Shown: piece after piece, positions 9,396-18,967 of the stretch
Numbering within the stretch: position 1 is the stretch's first letter
How the letters are laid out: each line of letters begins with the position of its first letter
From: JAEUKH01 sp964447205
GTDB taxonomy: Bacteria > Myxococcota_A > Polyangia > Polyangiales > Ga0077539
Reading direction: 5' to 3'
DNA length: 64,000 nt
Assembly: GCA_964447205.1 (NCBI GenBank)
Contig: CAYUSB010000043.1
Coordinates: forward strand, 4,286 to 68,285
The notes under the pieces: generated by a model
What the model saw: only the letters and a program-made list of their open reading frames with translations
What the model was told of the DNA's origin: nothing
Databases searched by the model: none
Made by a program: the position numbers and the translations under genes

Positions 9396-9815
9396 ATGGC
9401 AGATCATACGGAGAAGGTTCAGAAGCGGATCGAGGAGATCCTGTCGGCCGCGGGATACCCGTACACCGTCGAGGACGGCAGGGCCCGGCTGGAGTACGGC
9501 TCGACCGCGGTGTTCATCTCGGCCCACCAGTGGCAGGAGCGATACACCATCGTTGAGCTCGTGGCCCCGGTGCTTCAGGACGTCCCCTCGTCGCCCGAGC
9601 TCCTCGAGCGGCTCAACGATCAAAACGAAAAACTGTATTTCGGCAAGGCCTACTGGCGCAACGACGAGGTCTGGCTCGCCCACAACCTGCTCGGCGATCG
9701 CCTCGACAACGAGGAGCTGATCGCCAGCGTGGGCATCCTGGCCGTGGTGGCCGATCACCTCGATGACGAGCTCAAGCAGAAGTTTGGCGGTCGGCGCTTC
9801 AAGGAGAAGGTCTGA
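9396..9815 (+). CDS. YbjN-like / type III secretion chaperone-like fold protein
   Basis: This 139-residue soluble protein has the alternating pattern of the YbjN family (alpha-beta-beta-beta-alpha, the fold shared with secretion chaperones). It opens with an amphipathic helix, continues with three strands around residues 20-60, and has the conserved LLERLNDQNEKLYFGK region. It ends in a helix. There is no signal peptide, so it is cytoplasmic. A GGGAG lies just before the ATG. Members act as small regulators or chaperones in other bacteria. The partner here is unknown and the neighbours give no operon clue. Confidence 0.75.
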   Translation: MADHTEKVQKRIEEILSAAGYPYTVEDGRARLEYGSTAVFISAHQWQERYTIVELVAPVLQDVPSSPELLERLNDQNEKLYFGKAYWRNDEVWLAHNLLGDRLDNEELIASVGILAVVADHLDDELKQKFGGRRFKEKV

Positions 9816-9848
9816 CCGACCCGCGCTCCTCCTGCGCCCGCGGCCCTG

Positions 9849-10778
<930 letters not shown>

Positions 10779-10881
10779 CGCCGCACTCGGACCGTATCGG
10801 CCTCAACCCCCCAGCGTCAAGCGGCGAACACCCTGTGCAACACGGACACGCCTACATCGGGGCGGTGAGATCGATCGGGGC

Positions 10882-11598
10882 TCATGGCGCGTCCTCGGGG
10901 TCGCCGCTGGTCGCAAACCCCTGAATCAGGGCCACGGAGAGGATGGCGAACAGCCCCACCACGGCCTCTGCGGCGAGCACCCCGCTGGTGGTGACAAACC
11001 ACACCGCGAGGCCGTCACACAGGGCGTGCATGGCCACCGCGAGGGCCACCCACCGCCAGCGGCCGAAGCGGACGGCCTGCTGTACGAGCAGGGACAGGGC
11101 CACGTGGAGGGTCATGGTCATGGCCCGCTCGCCGACGGGCATGAAGGCCTGAAACCACCAGGTGGGCCCCGCGGCGACGAGGGCCGGGCCCGCGGTGGGC
11201 GGGACGGCCACGGGGAGCCGGGCGAGGCCCGCGAGGAGCACGAGGAGGCCCAGGAGGAACGACTCGATCCCGCCGTGTCCGAGGCCCACCCCGACCCCGT
11301 CGGCGAAGCGCCGGGCCCCGAGGGCCCGCAGGGAGACGTAGCGGGTGGCCGTCTCGCACAGGGCCGCGGCGAGGCCGAGGTAGGCGCAGCTCTGCCACAG
11401 GGGCCACGCGGGCGACGGGAACACCCACCGCAGGAGCGGGACGTGGATCGCCTGGGAGGCCACGAAGGCCAGGGCCCCTGCGGCCACCGTGCCCCAGCGG
11501 AAATGCAGCGCGCGGCGCGTCAGCACCGTGGCCACGATGGGCAGGGCCATCATCGCGAGGCCGGCGAACAACATGGCGTAGGCCAGGGGGTTGGACAT
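10882..11598 (-). CDS. YhfC-like multi-pass membrane protein (CPBP-type intramembrane protease superfamily)
   Basis: This 238-residue protein has about seven predicted helices. It resembles the YhfC family, which is placed near CPBP/CAAX-type intramembrane proteases. The stretch GLGHGGIESFLLG (about residues 100-113) carries a His and a Glu in the relative positions expected for the family's polar active-site residues. It would sit in the cytoplasmic membrane. Proteolytic activity is inferred from superfamily only. It is divergent from hisIE. Confidence 0.7.
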   Translation of the reverse strand: MSNPLAYAMLFAGLAMMALPIVATVLTRRALHFRWGTVAAGALAFVASQAIHVPLLRWVFPSPAWPLWQSCAYLGLAAALCETATRYVSLRALGARRFADGVGVGLGHGGIESFLLGLLVLLAGLARLPVAVPPTAGPALVAAGPTWWFQAFMPVGERAMTMTLHVALSLLVQQAVRFGRWRWVALAVAMHALCDGLAVWFVTTSGVLAAEAVVGLFAILSVALIQGFATSGDPEDAP

Positions 11599-11670
11599 CG
11601 GGACCGGGAGGCTACCATGGCCCCGCGGCGGCGCCCACCCGACGGGGCGGACAGGGTCGGGAGGGTGGTG

Positions 11671-11679
11671 TGATAGGGT
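11671..11679 (+). promoter_or_regulatory. Extended -10-like element (TGATAGGGT) before hisIE
   Basis: TGATAGGGT matches TGnTAnnnT and ends 14 bases before the hisIE ATG. The same nine bases occur at 39466-39474, 16 bases before another start. No good -35 is visible. Confidence 0.4.
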
Positions 11680-11693
11680 CCCGAGCCGAGAGC

Positions 11694-12389
11694 ATGGACG
11701 ACACGCAGGACATCGGGCTGGAGGGGGTTCGGTTTGACGCCGCGGGGCTGGTGACCGTGGTGGCCCAGGACGCCTGGAGCGGGGAGGTTCGGATGGTGGC
11801 CTGGGCCGACCCCGAGGCCCTCGGGCGCACCCTCGACACGGGCCTGGCCCACTTCTGGTCGCGGTCGCGCCAGGCCCTCTGGCAGAAGGGGGCCACGAGC
11901 GGCAACACCCTGCGGGTCGTGGAGGTTCGGCTCGACTGCGACGGCGACACGGTCCTCTACCGGGTGATCCCCGCGGGGCCGAGCTGCCACACCGGGGCCG
12001 TGTCGTGCTTCTCCCGGGTCCTCTCCCGGAGCCCCGAAGACCCTCCGGCGAGTCCCCGGCCCCTCGGGGCCCTCGACGCCCTGCACGCCGCCCTGGAGGC
12101 CCGGCGCGACGGCCCTCCGACCCGGGCCTCGTACACCCGTCAGCTCCTCGACGCGGGTCTCGGCCGTGTCGGCGACAAGGTGTACGAGGAGGCCCGGGAG
12201 TATGTCGCGGCCCTGCGGGGCGAAGACGACGGGCGGGTGGTCTCCGAGGCCGTCGACGTGCTCTATCACCTCGGGGTAGGTCTGGTGGCCCGACGGATCC
12301 CGTGGCAGGCTGTCCTGGCCGAGGTGGCCCGGCGCAGCGGGGTGTCGGGATTGGTCGAGAAGGCAGGCCGAAGCCCGAAGACGGGCTGA
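11694..12389 (+). CDS. hisIE: Bifunctional phosphoribosyl-AMP cyclohydrolase / phosphoribosyl-ATP diphosphatase
   Basis: This 231-residue histidine-biosynthesis enzyme catalyses the second and third steps of the pathway. Residues about 1-115 are the HisI cyclohydrolase: SRSRQALWQKGATSGN, then LDCDGD and SCHTGAVSCF, which supply Mg- and Zn-binding Asp and Cys residues. Residues about 130-225 are the HisE pyrophosphohydrolase, with KVYEEAREYVAAL and EAVDVLYHL providing the MazG-like acidic metal site. The ATG at 11694 fits the domain start. No other his genes are present in the window, so the pathway is scattered. Confidence 0.95.
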   Translation: MDDTQDIGLEGVRFDAAGLVTVVAQDAWSGEVRMVAWADPEALGRTLDTGLAHFWSRSRQALWQKGATSGNTLRVVEVRLDCDGDTVLYRVIPAGPSCHTGAVSCFSRVLSRSPEDPPASPRPLGALDALHAALEARRDGPPTRASYTRQLLDAGLGRVGDKVYEEAREYVAALRGEDDGRVVSEAVDVLYHLGVGLVARRIPWQAVLAEVARRSGVSGLVEKAGRSPKTG

Positions 12390-12396
12390 GAAGGTA

Positions 12397-13932
12397 TTAG
12401 GCCCTGCGGCGACGGCCCAGGCGGGTCGCGGCGAGGCCGAGGAGAAGCAGGGCCCCGGGCCAGGGGGTGCGGGAGGAGGCGGGAGAGGCCGGGGACACCG
12501 CGCAGCCGCCCGTGTCGTCGGCCAGGTCGCCCGGAGGGGCCCCCGCGTCGGCGGGGCCCGCGTCGGGGGGGCTGTCGTCGAAGGGAAACAGCGGGGCGGG
12601 CTCTGGCTCGGGAGGCGGAACGGGCATGGCGAGGTTCCACGGTCCGCGGTCGTAGCGGCCCGAGCGCTCGTGGCCGAAGATGTCCGTGCGCACCTCGTAA
12701 GGTTCGCCGCTCACGTCGAGCCCCGGGGTCTCGGCCGCGCTCCCTGCCCCGCACCGCAGGGCCCGCACGAGGGTCTGTCTGTCCCCCGGGGTGAGGGTGA
12801 TCCGCGGATCGGCCAGGAGATGCCCGGGCTGGGCCGCCACGTCGAGCAGGGAGGTCGTGGGCAGTGGGCGCCCGGCGTTCCAAAACAGGTTGTGGGACAG
12901 GGTGAGGTTTTCGAGGCCGTGGCTCGGGCGACGGAGGACCTCGGGCATCTGCCCCCGGGTGTCGACGAAGACGTTGTTGGTCACCCGGACCCCGTCCGAC
13001 CGCGCCGCGCTCCCGTTGCCCGCGCGAAACTCCACCAAAACCCTGTCGTTGTCGACGAAGAGGTTGTTGACGATGTTGACGTTGCGCCCGTCGTACACCG
13101 CCAGCCCGCCCACCCGTCCGCCCATCACGATATTGTTGCGAAACACCGCGTCGTAGACCTCGTAGGCCCCCCCGTGCTGGATCAGGTTTCGATCGGTCAC
13201 GGCCCCGAGGCCCACCATCGGGTCGGAGGCCCCCGCTCGCTGGTCGGCGATCACGTTGCGCTCGAAGATCACCCCCCGCGACCCGCCCTTGGCGTAGAGG
13301 AGATTGCCCCCTCCGTCGTGGATGTACGAGTCGCGTACGATCACCCCGTCCACCGCAACGAAGTCGATGCACTCCTGGGAGGGGTTTCCCTGGCCGGGGG
13401 GCCGCAGCCCGGGACGCGCAAACTCGCTCCGCTCCACGGTGATGTTCGTCGCCTGGTTGACCTTGAGCACGTCGCCGTTGGGCCCGGCGTCGTGGGCGTA
13501 GACGTTGCGCAGGGTGATGTGGTGGGCGTTGCCGTCGATGTGCACCACGTTGCTCTCGGCGTTGCGCACCTCGAGGCCGTCAAACTCGAGGTAGGCGGCC
13601 CGGTCGCCGATCCGCAGCCCCTCGCGGCCCCCCTCCATCACGGCCCGGTGCAGGCCGTTGGCGCTCACCACCGTGATGGGGGCCTCGGCCGTGCCTCGGG
13701 CGTCGATCCATCCGCCCCCCGGGTAGACACCAGCCCGCACGAGGACCCGGTCGCCGGGTTGGGCCCGCCGCAAGGCGTTCTGCAGGGTGTCGATGGGCGC
13801 GGCCCGGGTGCCGTCGTTGTGGGCCCTGCCGTCGGTGCTCACCCACACATCGCGGGCCATGCCCTCGGCCGGGACGGCCCACATCGCCGCGAGCACCAGG
13901 GCCCCCGCGGGCCACGACGTCCGAGGCTTCAC
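12397..13932 (-). CDS. Secreted right-handed beta-helix protein with MYXO-CTERM-type tail (copy 2)
   Basis: This 511-residue protein has a signal peptide and then a parallel beta-helix (about residues 30-380) of the kind seen in pectate-lyase-like and polysaccharide-lyase proteins, for example GDRVLVRAG, HHITLRNVYAHD and repeated IVNNLFVD-type rungs. An acidic Pro/Asp linker follows. The C-terminus is a Cys, a hydrophobic helix and an RRRR cluster, typical of MYXO-CTERM sorting to the cell surface. It starts with GTG overlapping the stop of the upstream paralogue (GTGA). The two are clearly related along the whole helix and arose by tandem duplication. Polysaccharide binding or cleavage is inferred. 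I cannot assign catalytic residues. Confidence 0.88.
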   Translation of the reverse strand: MKPRTSWPAGALVLAAMWAVPAEGMARDVWVSTDGRAHNDGTRAAPIDTLQNALRRAQPGDRVLVRAGVYPGGGWIDARGTAEAPITVVSANGLHRAVMEGGREGLRIGDRAAYLEFDGLEVRNAESNVVHIDGNAHHITLRNVYAHDAGPNGDVLKVNQATNITVERSEFARPGLRPPGQGNPSQECIDFVAVDGVIVRDSYIHDGGGNLLYAKGGSRGVIFERNVIADQRAGASDPMVGLGAVTDRNLIQHGGAYEVYDAVFRNNIVMGGRVGGLAVYDGRNVNIVNNLFVDNDRVLVEFRAGNGSAARSDGVRVTNNVFVDTRGQMPEVLRRPSHGLENLTLSHNLFWNAGRPLPTTSLLDVAAQPGHLLADPRITLTPGDRQTLVRALRCGAGSAAETPGLDVSGEPYEVRTDIFGHERSGRYDRGPWNLAMPVPPPEPEPAPLFPFDDSPPDAGPADAGAPPGDLADDTGGCAVSPASPASSRTPWPGALLLLGLAATRLGRRRRA

Positions 13933-15611
13933 CGGGCCCTCCGCCGCCGACAGGCCCCGGCGAGGGCCGCCCCCGCGAGGAGGGCGGCGGCGAGACCCGC
14001 CGGGCGGCCACGGGGACCCGGAGCGGCCGTACAGCCGTTGTACGACTGGCCCTCACGGTACTCCTCCCCCACGTCGTCGGGGAGCGAGGCGTCGGGGTCG
14101 GGCTCGCCCGCGTCCTCGTCGGGGAGGGTCACGCCCGTGTCGCGAGGTGGGGTCACGCCCGTGTCGCGAGGCGGGGTCACGCCCGTGTCGCGAGGCGGGG
14201 TCACGCCCGTGTCGCGGGGTGGGGTCACGCCCGTGTCGCGGGGTGGGGTCACGCCAGCGTCGGTGGGGCCGACCCCGGCGTCGGGGGTGCCGCCGGGGGA
14301 GGGAAGAGGGGCCCCGAGGTTCCACGGGCCGCGGTCGCGGCGGTTGGTGCGGGTGAGGCCGTTGATGTCGACGGTGACGCCGAAGGGAGCCCCGGAGGTG
14401 TCGACCCCGCTGTTGGCCGCAGGGGAGCTGTCGGCCGGGCGCAGCATCCGGGCGAGGGTGATCCGGTCGCCCGTCATCGTCCCGACCCCCGGGTTGGCCA
14501 GGAGGTGCCCTGTCTGGCTCGTCACGTTGAGCAGGATCGAGCTCGGGACGCCGCCCCCGTTGTTCCAAAACAGGTTGTGCTGCCAGACAAACTGCGTGAC
14601 CTGGTTGCTCCCCGTGCGGCCGATGGGGGCGGGCATCCGACCGCGGGTGTCGACGAAGAGGTTGTCAACCACCCTGACATTCTCGCTGCGCCGAGCCGAG
14701 CCCGCGCCGGGCCGAAACTGCACGAGCACGGTGTTGACATCGAGGAAGAGGTTGTTGGCGATGTACGCCCCGCGGGCGTCGTAGATGGCGATGCCCCCCG
14801 AGGCCCCGCCCTGCACGATGTTGTTGCGGAAGATCACATCGTAGGCCTCGAAGGTGCCGTCGCCGAGGAAGTCCACCCCGGTGACCCCCCCGAGGCCCAC
14901 CATCGGGTCGCTGGCCCCGGCCCGCTGCTCGTTGATGAGGTTGCGCTCGAACACCACGTTGCGCGACCCCCCCTTGGCGTAGATGAGCGAGCTGCCCCCG
15001 TCGTGGATCCACGCGTCGCGCACGGCCAGGGTGTCGACGGCCAGGAAGTCGATGCACTCCTGGTAGGGGTTCTCGCTGCTCCCGGGGCGAGCCCCGGGCC
15101 GGGCGTACTCGCCGCCCTCGATGAAGATGTGGGCGGCCTGGTTGACCTTGACCACGTCGCCGTTGGAGCCTGCGTCGTGGGCATAGACGTTGCGCAGGGT
15201 GATGTGGTGGGAGCCCCCGTCGATGTGCACGACGTTGTTGCCCGCGTTGCGCAGCTCGAGCCCGTCAAACACGAGGTAGGCCGCCCCGTCGCCGATGCGC
15301 AGGGTCTCGGTGCCGCCCTCGAGCACCGCCCGCCGCGGACCGTCCACCGACAAGACCGTGATGGGCGCCTGGGCCGTGCCCCGGGCCTCAATCCAGCCGC
15401 CTCCGCGGTAGGTCCCGGCTCGCACCAGGACGCGATCGCCGGGGCGGGCCCGTTGCAGGGCTGTCTGCAGGGTGTCCAGGGGCGACCCGGCGGTGCCCGC
15501 GTTGCCGCTGCGGCCATTGGGGGCCACGTACAGATCGGCCGCTGCCGCGGAGACGGAGACTGCGAGGAGCGCGCAGGACAGGGCCATGCGCGAGGGAGCG
15601 GGTCGAGCCAC
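13929..15611 (-). CDS. Secreted right-handed beta-helix protein with MYXO-CTERM-type tail (copy 1)
   Basis: This 560-residue paralogue of the next gene has a signal peptide (about residues 1-25) and a parallel beta-helix (about 27-400) with the same GDRVLVRAGTY, HHITLRNVYAHDAG and KGGSRNVVFERN rungs. It then has a linker with five perfect TPPRDTGV octapeptides. The tail is Cys, hydrophobic helix, RRRR, typical of MYXO-CTERM sorting. GTG at 15611 is preferred because GGAGG lies seven bases upstream, while the ATG eight codons later lacks one. It is probably a surface-exposed carbohydrate-active or adhesive protein. It is the first gene of a two-gene operon. Confidence 0.88.
   Translation of the reverse strand: MARPAPSRMALSCALLAVSVSAAAADLYVAPNGRSGNAGTAGSPLDTLQTALQRARPGDRVLVRAGTYRGGGWIEARGTAQAPITVLSVDGPRRAVLEGGTETLRIGDGAAYLVFDGLELRNAGNNVVHIDGGSHHITLRNVYAHDAGSNGDVVKVNQAAHIFIEGGEYARPGARPGSSENPYQECIDFLAVDTLAVRDAWIHDGGSSLIYAKGGSRNVVFERNLINEQRAGASDPMVGLGGVTGVDFLGDGTFEAYDVIFRNNIVQGGASGGIAIYDARGAYIANNLFLDVNTVLVQFRPGAGSARRSENVRVVDNLFVDTRGRMPAPIGRTGSNQVTQFVWQHNLFWNNGGGVPSSILLNVTSQTGHLLANPGVGTMTGDRITLARMLRPADSSPAANSGVDTSGAPFGVTVDINGLTRTNRRDRGPWNLGAPLPSPGGTPDAGVGPTDAGVTPPRDTGVTPPRDTGVTPPRDTGVTPPRDTGVTPPRDTGVTLPDEDAGEPDPDASLPDDVGEEYREGQSYNGCTAAPGPRGRPAGLAAALLAGAALAGACRRRRAR
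14127..14250 (-). repeat. 24-bp tandem repeats encoding TPPRDTGV
   Basis: Five near-identical 24-bp units encode the octapeptide TPPRDTGV, in the linker between the beta-helix and the C-terminal sorting tail. The unit is a multiple of three, so changes in copy number preserve the frame. This suggests a length-variable wall-spanning spacer. Confidence 0.85.
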
Positions 15612-15698
15612 GTAAGTCCTCCACCCCGACTGTCAACTGTGCCGGGAGCCGCCCTGTTCTACCGCGGAGCGACATCGCTGACCAGCAACGGAGCCCCG

Positions 15699-17174
15699 TC
15701 AAGGGCGAGGACGTCGTTTTGTGCGTCCCTTCCGGCGTACAGAGCCCCGGGCCGGGGCGGGGGCGGCCGACCCGAGGAGCACGTCGTCGAGCAGGATGCG
15801 GAGCCCTTCGGTTCCGGGGCGTGGGTCGTAGGCCGCCGTGGGCCCCGTCCACGCCGCCTCCCCGACGTGAAACCACAGGGTCGCCCCCGCGGCGGGTTCG
15901 GCCATGGTGGGAGAGAAGACGATGCGTCCGTTCCCTTGCAGGGCCTCCCAGGTCGCGAGCACCTCCAGGGACACCCGGCGGTGTTCGATCTCGGCCCCAA
16001 GGCGCAGGGCCAGGAGGGCCTTCTCTTCCTCAGCCGCCGCCCGGTCGGCGGCCGACTCCGCCCGCCACACGACGGTCAGGGCGCTGCCCGTCGGCCCGAA
16101 GGCCCGCAGGAGGTCGCGCTGCAACGCCAGGATCGTGCCCTCGACCAGCACGAGGGTCTGGGCCGACAGGGCGGCCACCTTGTGACGCAGGGCCGCGGGC
16201 CGATCGATGACGGCCGTGAGCAGCCTCCGGGCGTCGAGGAGGGGGCTCTGGTCGCGGGTGTAGTACAGCAGCTCCGACTCGGCGAAGCGGACGTCGAAGA
16301 GGTCGACCCCCCCTTCTTCCGTGCAACCCTCGCCGACGTAGGCCACCTCGGAGCGCACGAGGTTTTCAAACGTCCCGCGGGTGCTCACGGCGTCGAAGCC
16401 CCCGGCGGGGTACTGGTCGGCCTCGTCGGCCTCCTGAACCACCTCCCGCACCCGCTGGCGCAACTGGGCCAGCACCGCGGGGCCTACGGGGGCCACGGAC
16501 TCGGCCACGGCCAGAAGCTGCCGCAGGGCGAGCCGGGCGCTGTCGCTGGGGAGCTCGGGCAGGTGCTCGATCTCCCACAGGGCGTCGCGCGACAGGAGCC
16601 GCCCCGCCCCGAGGGCCTCGACCCGCGCGCGACGACGATCGGTGGCCCAGGTCACCCAGTCGTCGTCGACCCGGGCCGCGAGGGACTCCCAGTCGCGCGG
16701 GAGAAACTCCGGGGAGGCCACCAGGGCCCGCAAGTGGGCCGGGTTTCCCCGCGGGACCCGCTGGGCCTCGGTGGACCAGATTCGCCCCAGGGCCAGCCGG
16801 AGGGCGTGCACCACGGCGGCGTCGCGCAGGGCTGGGGGCAGTCCCGCCACGATGACGTGGGCCTCCATCACGGACGGATCGAGGGCCCATCGCCCGAGCA
16901 CCCGGTCTTCGTACGCGAGCCGCTCGGTACGCCGTCCCGCGAACCACGGCCCCGGTCCCGCCGTCCCCCCGAAGCGGAAGTCGCGGCCCCGCACGAGGAG
17001 CAGGCCGAGGTCGTGCACGAGGTCGAGGGGGAAGTGGTCGTCGCCGGCGTCCCACAGGGCCCGCAGCCAGCCGAGGGACAGCGGGAGCGAGGCGGTCAGG
17101 GCCTCACCCGCCCCGGTGATCGAGGCCTGGGCGAGGAGGCAGGGCTCCAGGGCGTCGCGGGGGAGGTCGTCCAT
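15699..17174 (-). CDS. vWA-like component of a probable MoxR-vWA ternary system
   Basis: This 491-residue soluble protein has no signal peptide and a basic Arg/Lys tail. Residues about 1-250 are helical and unassigned. Residues about 258-400 (GGFDAVSTRGTFENL, then DLFDVRFAESELLYYTRD, then a LTAVID strand and a hydrophobic LVLVEG strand) resemble the vWA-like protein partnered with MoxR ATPases in ternary conflict-type systems of Myxococcota and other multicellular bacteria. No clean MIDAS DxSxS is present, so the metal site would be degenerate. It is the last gene of the minus-strand cluster, 54 bases after rsmG. The family assignment is from memory of motif patterns and needs a profile search. 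Confidence 0.5.
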   Translation of the reverse strand: MDDLPRDALEPCLLAQASITGAGEALTASLPLSLGWLRALWDAGDDHFPLDLVHDLGLLLVRGRDFRFGGTAGPGPWFAGRRTERLAYEDRVLGRWALDPSVMEAHVIVAGLPPALRDAAVVHALRLALGRIWSTEAQRVPRGNPAHLRALVASPEFLPRDWESLAARVDDDWVTWATDRRRARVEALGAGRLLSRDALWEIEHLPELPSDSARLALRQLLAVAESVAPVGPAVLAQLRQRVREVVQEADEADQYPAGGFDAVSTRGTFENLVRSEVAYVGEGCTEEGGVDLFDVRFAESELLYYTRDQSPLLDARRLLTAVIDRPAALRHKVAALSAQTLVLVEGTILALQRDLLRAFGPTGSALTVVWRAESAADRAAAEEEKALLALRLGAEIEHRRVSLEVLATWEALQGNGRIVFSPTMAEPAAGATLWFHVGEAAWTGPTAAYDPRPGTEGLRILLDDVLLGSAAPAPARGSVRRKGRTKRRPRP

Positions 17175-17228
17175 CGGGGTTCAGGCGTAGGCGGGCTCGT
17201 CGAGCGGGTCGGTCAGGGTGGGTGCCTT

Positions 17229-17954
17229 CTACCGCTGCGCGGGCAGGGTACGCGGGGTGGGGCCGTCCTTGGAGAGGACCACGATGCGTCCCGTCGGGGT
17301 GTCGACGGTCTCGCGGTGGCTCGACCCGGTCTGACGCACGATGTCCTCGGCCTCGGCGAGCTCCTCGTCGGCCCGCTGCCCCTTCACGAGGAGCCCGAAC
17401 CCTCCCGCCCGCACGAGCGGCATGGTCAACGGAACGAGCACCGCCAGTCGGCCCACGGCCCGTGCGGTGACCACGTCAAACTGCTCGCGGAGGGGCCCCC
17501 GGGCGACCCGTTCGGACCGGTCGGGCAGGACCTTCACCCGACGCAACCCCAGGGCCTGGGCGGCGTCGCGCAGAAACCCGGCCTTCTTCTGGGTCGACTC
17601 GATGAGGGTAAACTGCAGGTCGGGGCGGCACAGGGCCAGAGGCAGGGCCGGAACCCCACCCCCCGAACCCACATCGACCACGCGTCCTCCTGCGGGCACG
17701 GAGGCCAGGAGGGGCAGGAGGGTCGCGGCGTCGAGGATGTGGCGGCGCCAGGCCTCTTCGGGGGTGACCACGGCGGTGAGGTTCATCCGGGTGTTCATCG
17801 CCAGGAGGAGGGCGAGGAAGTGGCCCTGGGCGGCCAGAACCGCAGGGGCCAGGGTGACCCCGAAGACCGCCAGCTCGTCGGCGAAGCCCTCCGGGGGAGC
17901 GAGGGGGGTCACCGAAGGGAGCGACAAGGGCGGGCGCGGACCATGCTCTGACAC
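17229..17954 (-). CDS. rsmG: 16S rRNA (guanine-N7) methyltransferase RsmG
   Basis: This 241-residue SAM-dependent methyltransferase forms m7G527 in 16S rRNA. Features are MNLTAV near residue 55, the SAM-binding motif VVDVGSGGGVPALPLAL near 90-106, LIESTQKKAGFLRD near 118-131, and DVVTARAVGRL near 160. The length fits the family. The GTG start at 17954 has a TGCTACACC element seven bases upstream. It lies between the MoxR ATPase and the vWA-like gene on the same strand. This is unusual, since rsmG is usually found with mnmG or parAB. Confidence 0.95.
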   Translation of the reverse strand: MSEHGPRPPLSLPSVTPLAPPEGFADELAVFGVTLAPAVLAAQGHFLALLLAMNTRMNLTAVVTPEEAWRRHILDAATLLPLLASVPAGGRVVDVGSGGGVPALPLALCRPDLQFTLIESTQKKAGFLRDAAQALGLRRVKVLPDRSERVARGPLREQFDVVTARAVGRLAVLVPLTMPLVRAGGFGLLVKGQRADEELAEAEDIVRQTGSSHRETVDTPTGRIVVLSKDGPTPRTLPAQR

Positions 17955-17983
17955 CCGCGGCGGTGTAGCACCCGTTGCGCGCC

Positions 17984-18967
17984 TCAGTCCATCCCGAGCA
18001 GGCGCCGCACCTTCTCCTGCACGGCGGGCAGCTCGTGGCGGCGGTTGCCCACGTAACAGAGGAGCACGAGATCGTCGTGGGTGACCCCTCCGGCCCGCTG
18101 GAGGAAGGCCCGGGTGCGCATCAATCGGTAGAGTTTCACGAGCTTGCGGTCGCTCACCATGACCCGGTCTTCGGTCTCCAGGGCCCGCACGATGCGCCGA
18201 AACTCAGCGAACACCGCCGGCGGGAACCACCTCCCCCGGTCGGCCGCCCCGCTCCCTCCTTCGCCCATGGACAGGTCCATGTAGTGCTTGAACTTCAGGT
18301 AGTCCTCGAAGCTCACGGTGCCTCGGACCCAGGGCCGTTGGGCGGTGGCCCGGTACACGTCGTTGATCACCCCGGCGTCGATGAGCTCGGTGAAGTGGGT
18401 GTCCTTCACGGGGGCGGTCTCGATCTTGAGGATGAAGCGATCGGCCAGGGCGTCGAGCTCGCTCTGCTCGGGGATCTCGTTGGTGGCCGCGAAGAGGATG
18501 CGCAGGGCCACCGGGGTGGGTTCGCCGTCCTGGTAGTACTTGCGCTCGTTGACGATGGTGAGGAGCGTATTGAGGATGGCGCTGTTGGACTTGAAGATCT
18601 CGTCCAGGAAGGCGACCTTCGCCTCGGGGAGCTTGGCCCGGGTGCGCCGTACGAAGCGCCCCTGCTTGAGGAGGTCGATGTCGATGGGCCCGAGGATCTC
18701 GCTCGGCTCGGTGAAGCGGGTGAGCATGTACTCGAAGTAGTCGCCCTCGCCGAGCCCGAGGCTCTCGACGAACTTCACCACCAGGTCGCTCTTGGCGGTG
18801 CCGGGCGGGCCGACGAAGAGCAGGGGCTCCTGGGCCGCGGCGCAGAGGGTGGCGAGGGAGAGCTCGTCCTCGCGCTTGACGAAGTACCCCTCCAGGTCGG
18901 TGCGGTGGCGGTTGATGCGTCCGCGGATGTCGTCGATCTCGCGCTCAAGCTCTCTCAGGCTCCACAC
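17984..18967 (-). CDS. MoxR-family AAA+ ATPase
   Basis: This 327-residue ATPase of the MoxR/RavA type has Walker A GPPGTAKS (53-60), Walker B VAFLDE (118-123), sensor 1 near FAATNE (159-164) and the ALADRF segment (174-179), then a C-terminal helical lid. MoxR proteins remodel client complexes, usually with a vWA-domain partner. The GTG start at 18967 overlaps the end of the 1116-residue gene by 13 bases, and GGAGGAG lies just before it, so the two are translationally coupled. With the vWA-like gene downstream it forms the core of a probable ternary system. Confidence 0.92.
   Translation of the reverse strand: MWSLRELEREIDDIRGRINRHRTDLEGYFVKREDELSLATLCAAAQEPLLFVGPPGTAKSDLVVKFVESLGLGEGDYFEYMLTRFTEPSEILGPIDIDLLKQGRFVRRTRAKLPEAKVAFLDEIFKSNSAILNTLLTIVNERKYYQDGEPTPVALRILFAATNEIPEQSELDALADRFILKIETAPVKDTHFTELIDAGVINDVYRATAQRPWVRGTVSFEDYLKFKHYMDLSMGEGGSGAADRGRWFPPAVFAEFRRIVRALETEDRVMVSDRKLVKLYRLMRTRAFLQRAGGVTHDDLVLLCYVGNRRHELPAVQEKVRRLLGMD

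Noticed and set aside
7195..9396. 733-residue open frame on the minus strand
   Set aside because: It is antisense to the secreted phosphodiester-glycosidase-like gene. Its composition is His/Gly/Pro/Arg-rich with no motif, as expected from GC-rich third positions.
12371..12386. Hairpin AGCCCG-AAGA-CGGGCT at the end of hisIE
   Set aside because: The stem is perfect but lies within the coding end, with no T-run on either side, so I do not call it a terminator.
14505..17951. 1148-residue plus-strand frame
   Set aside because: It runs across three well-supported minus-strand genes (beta-helix, vWA-like, rsmG) and has no domain or credible start.
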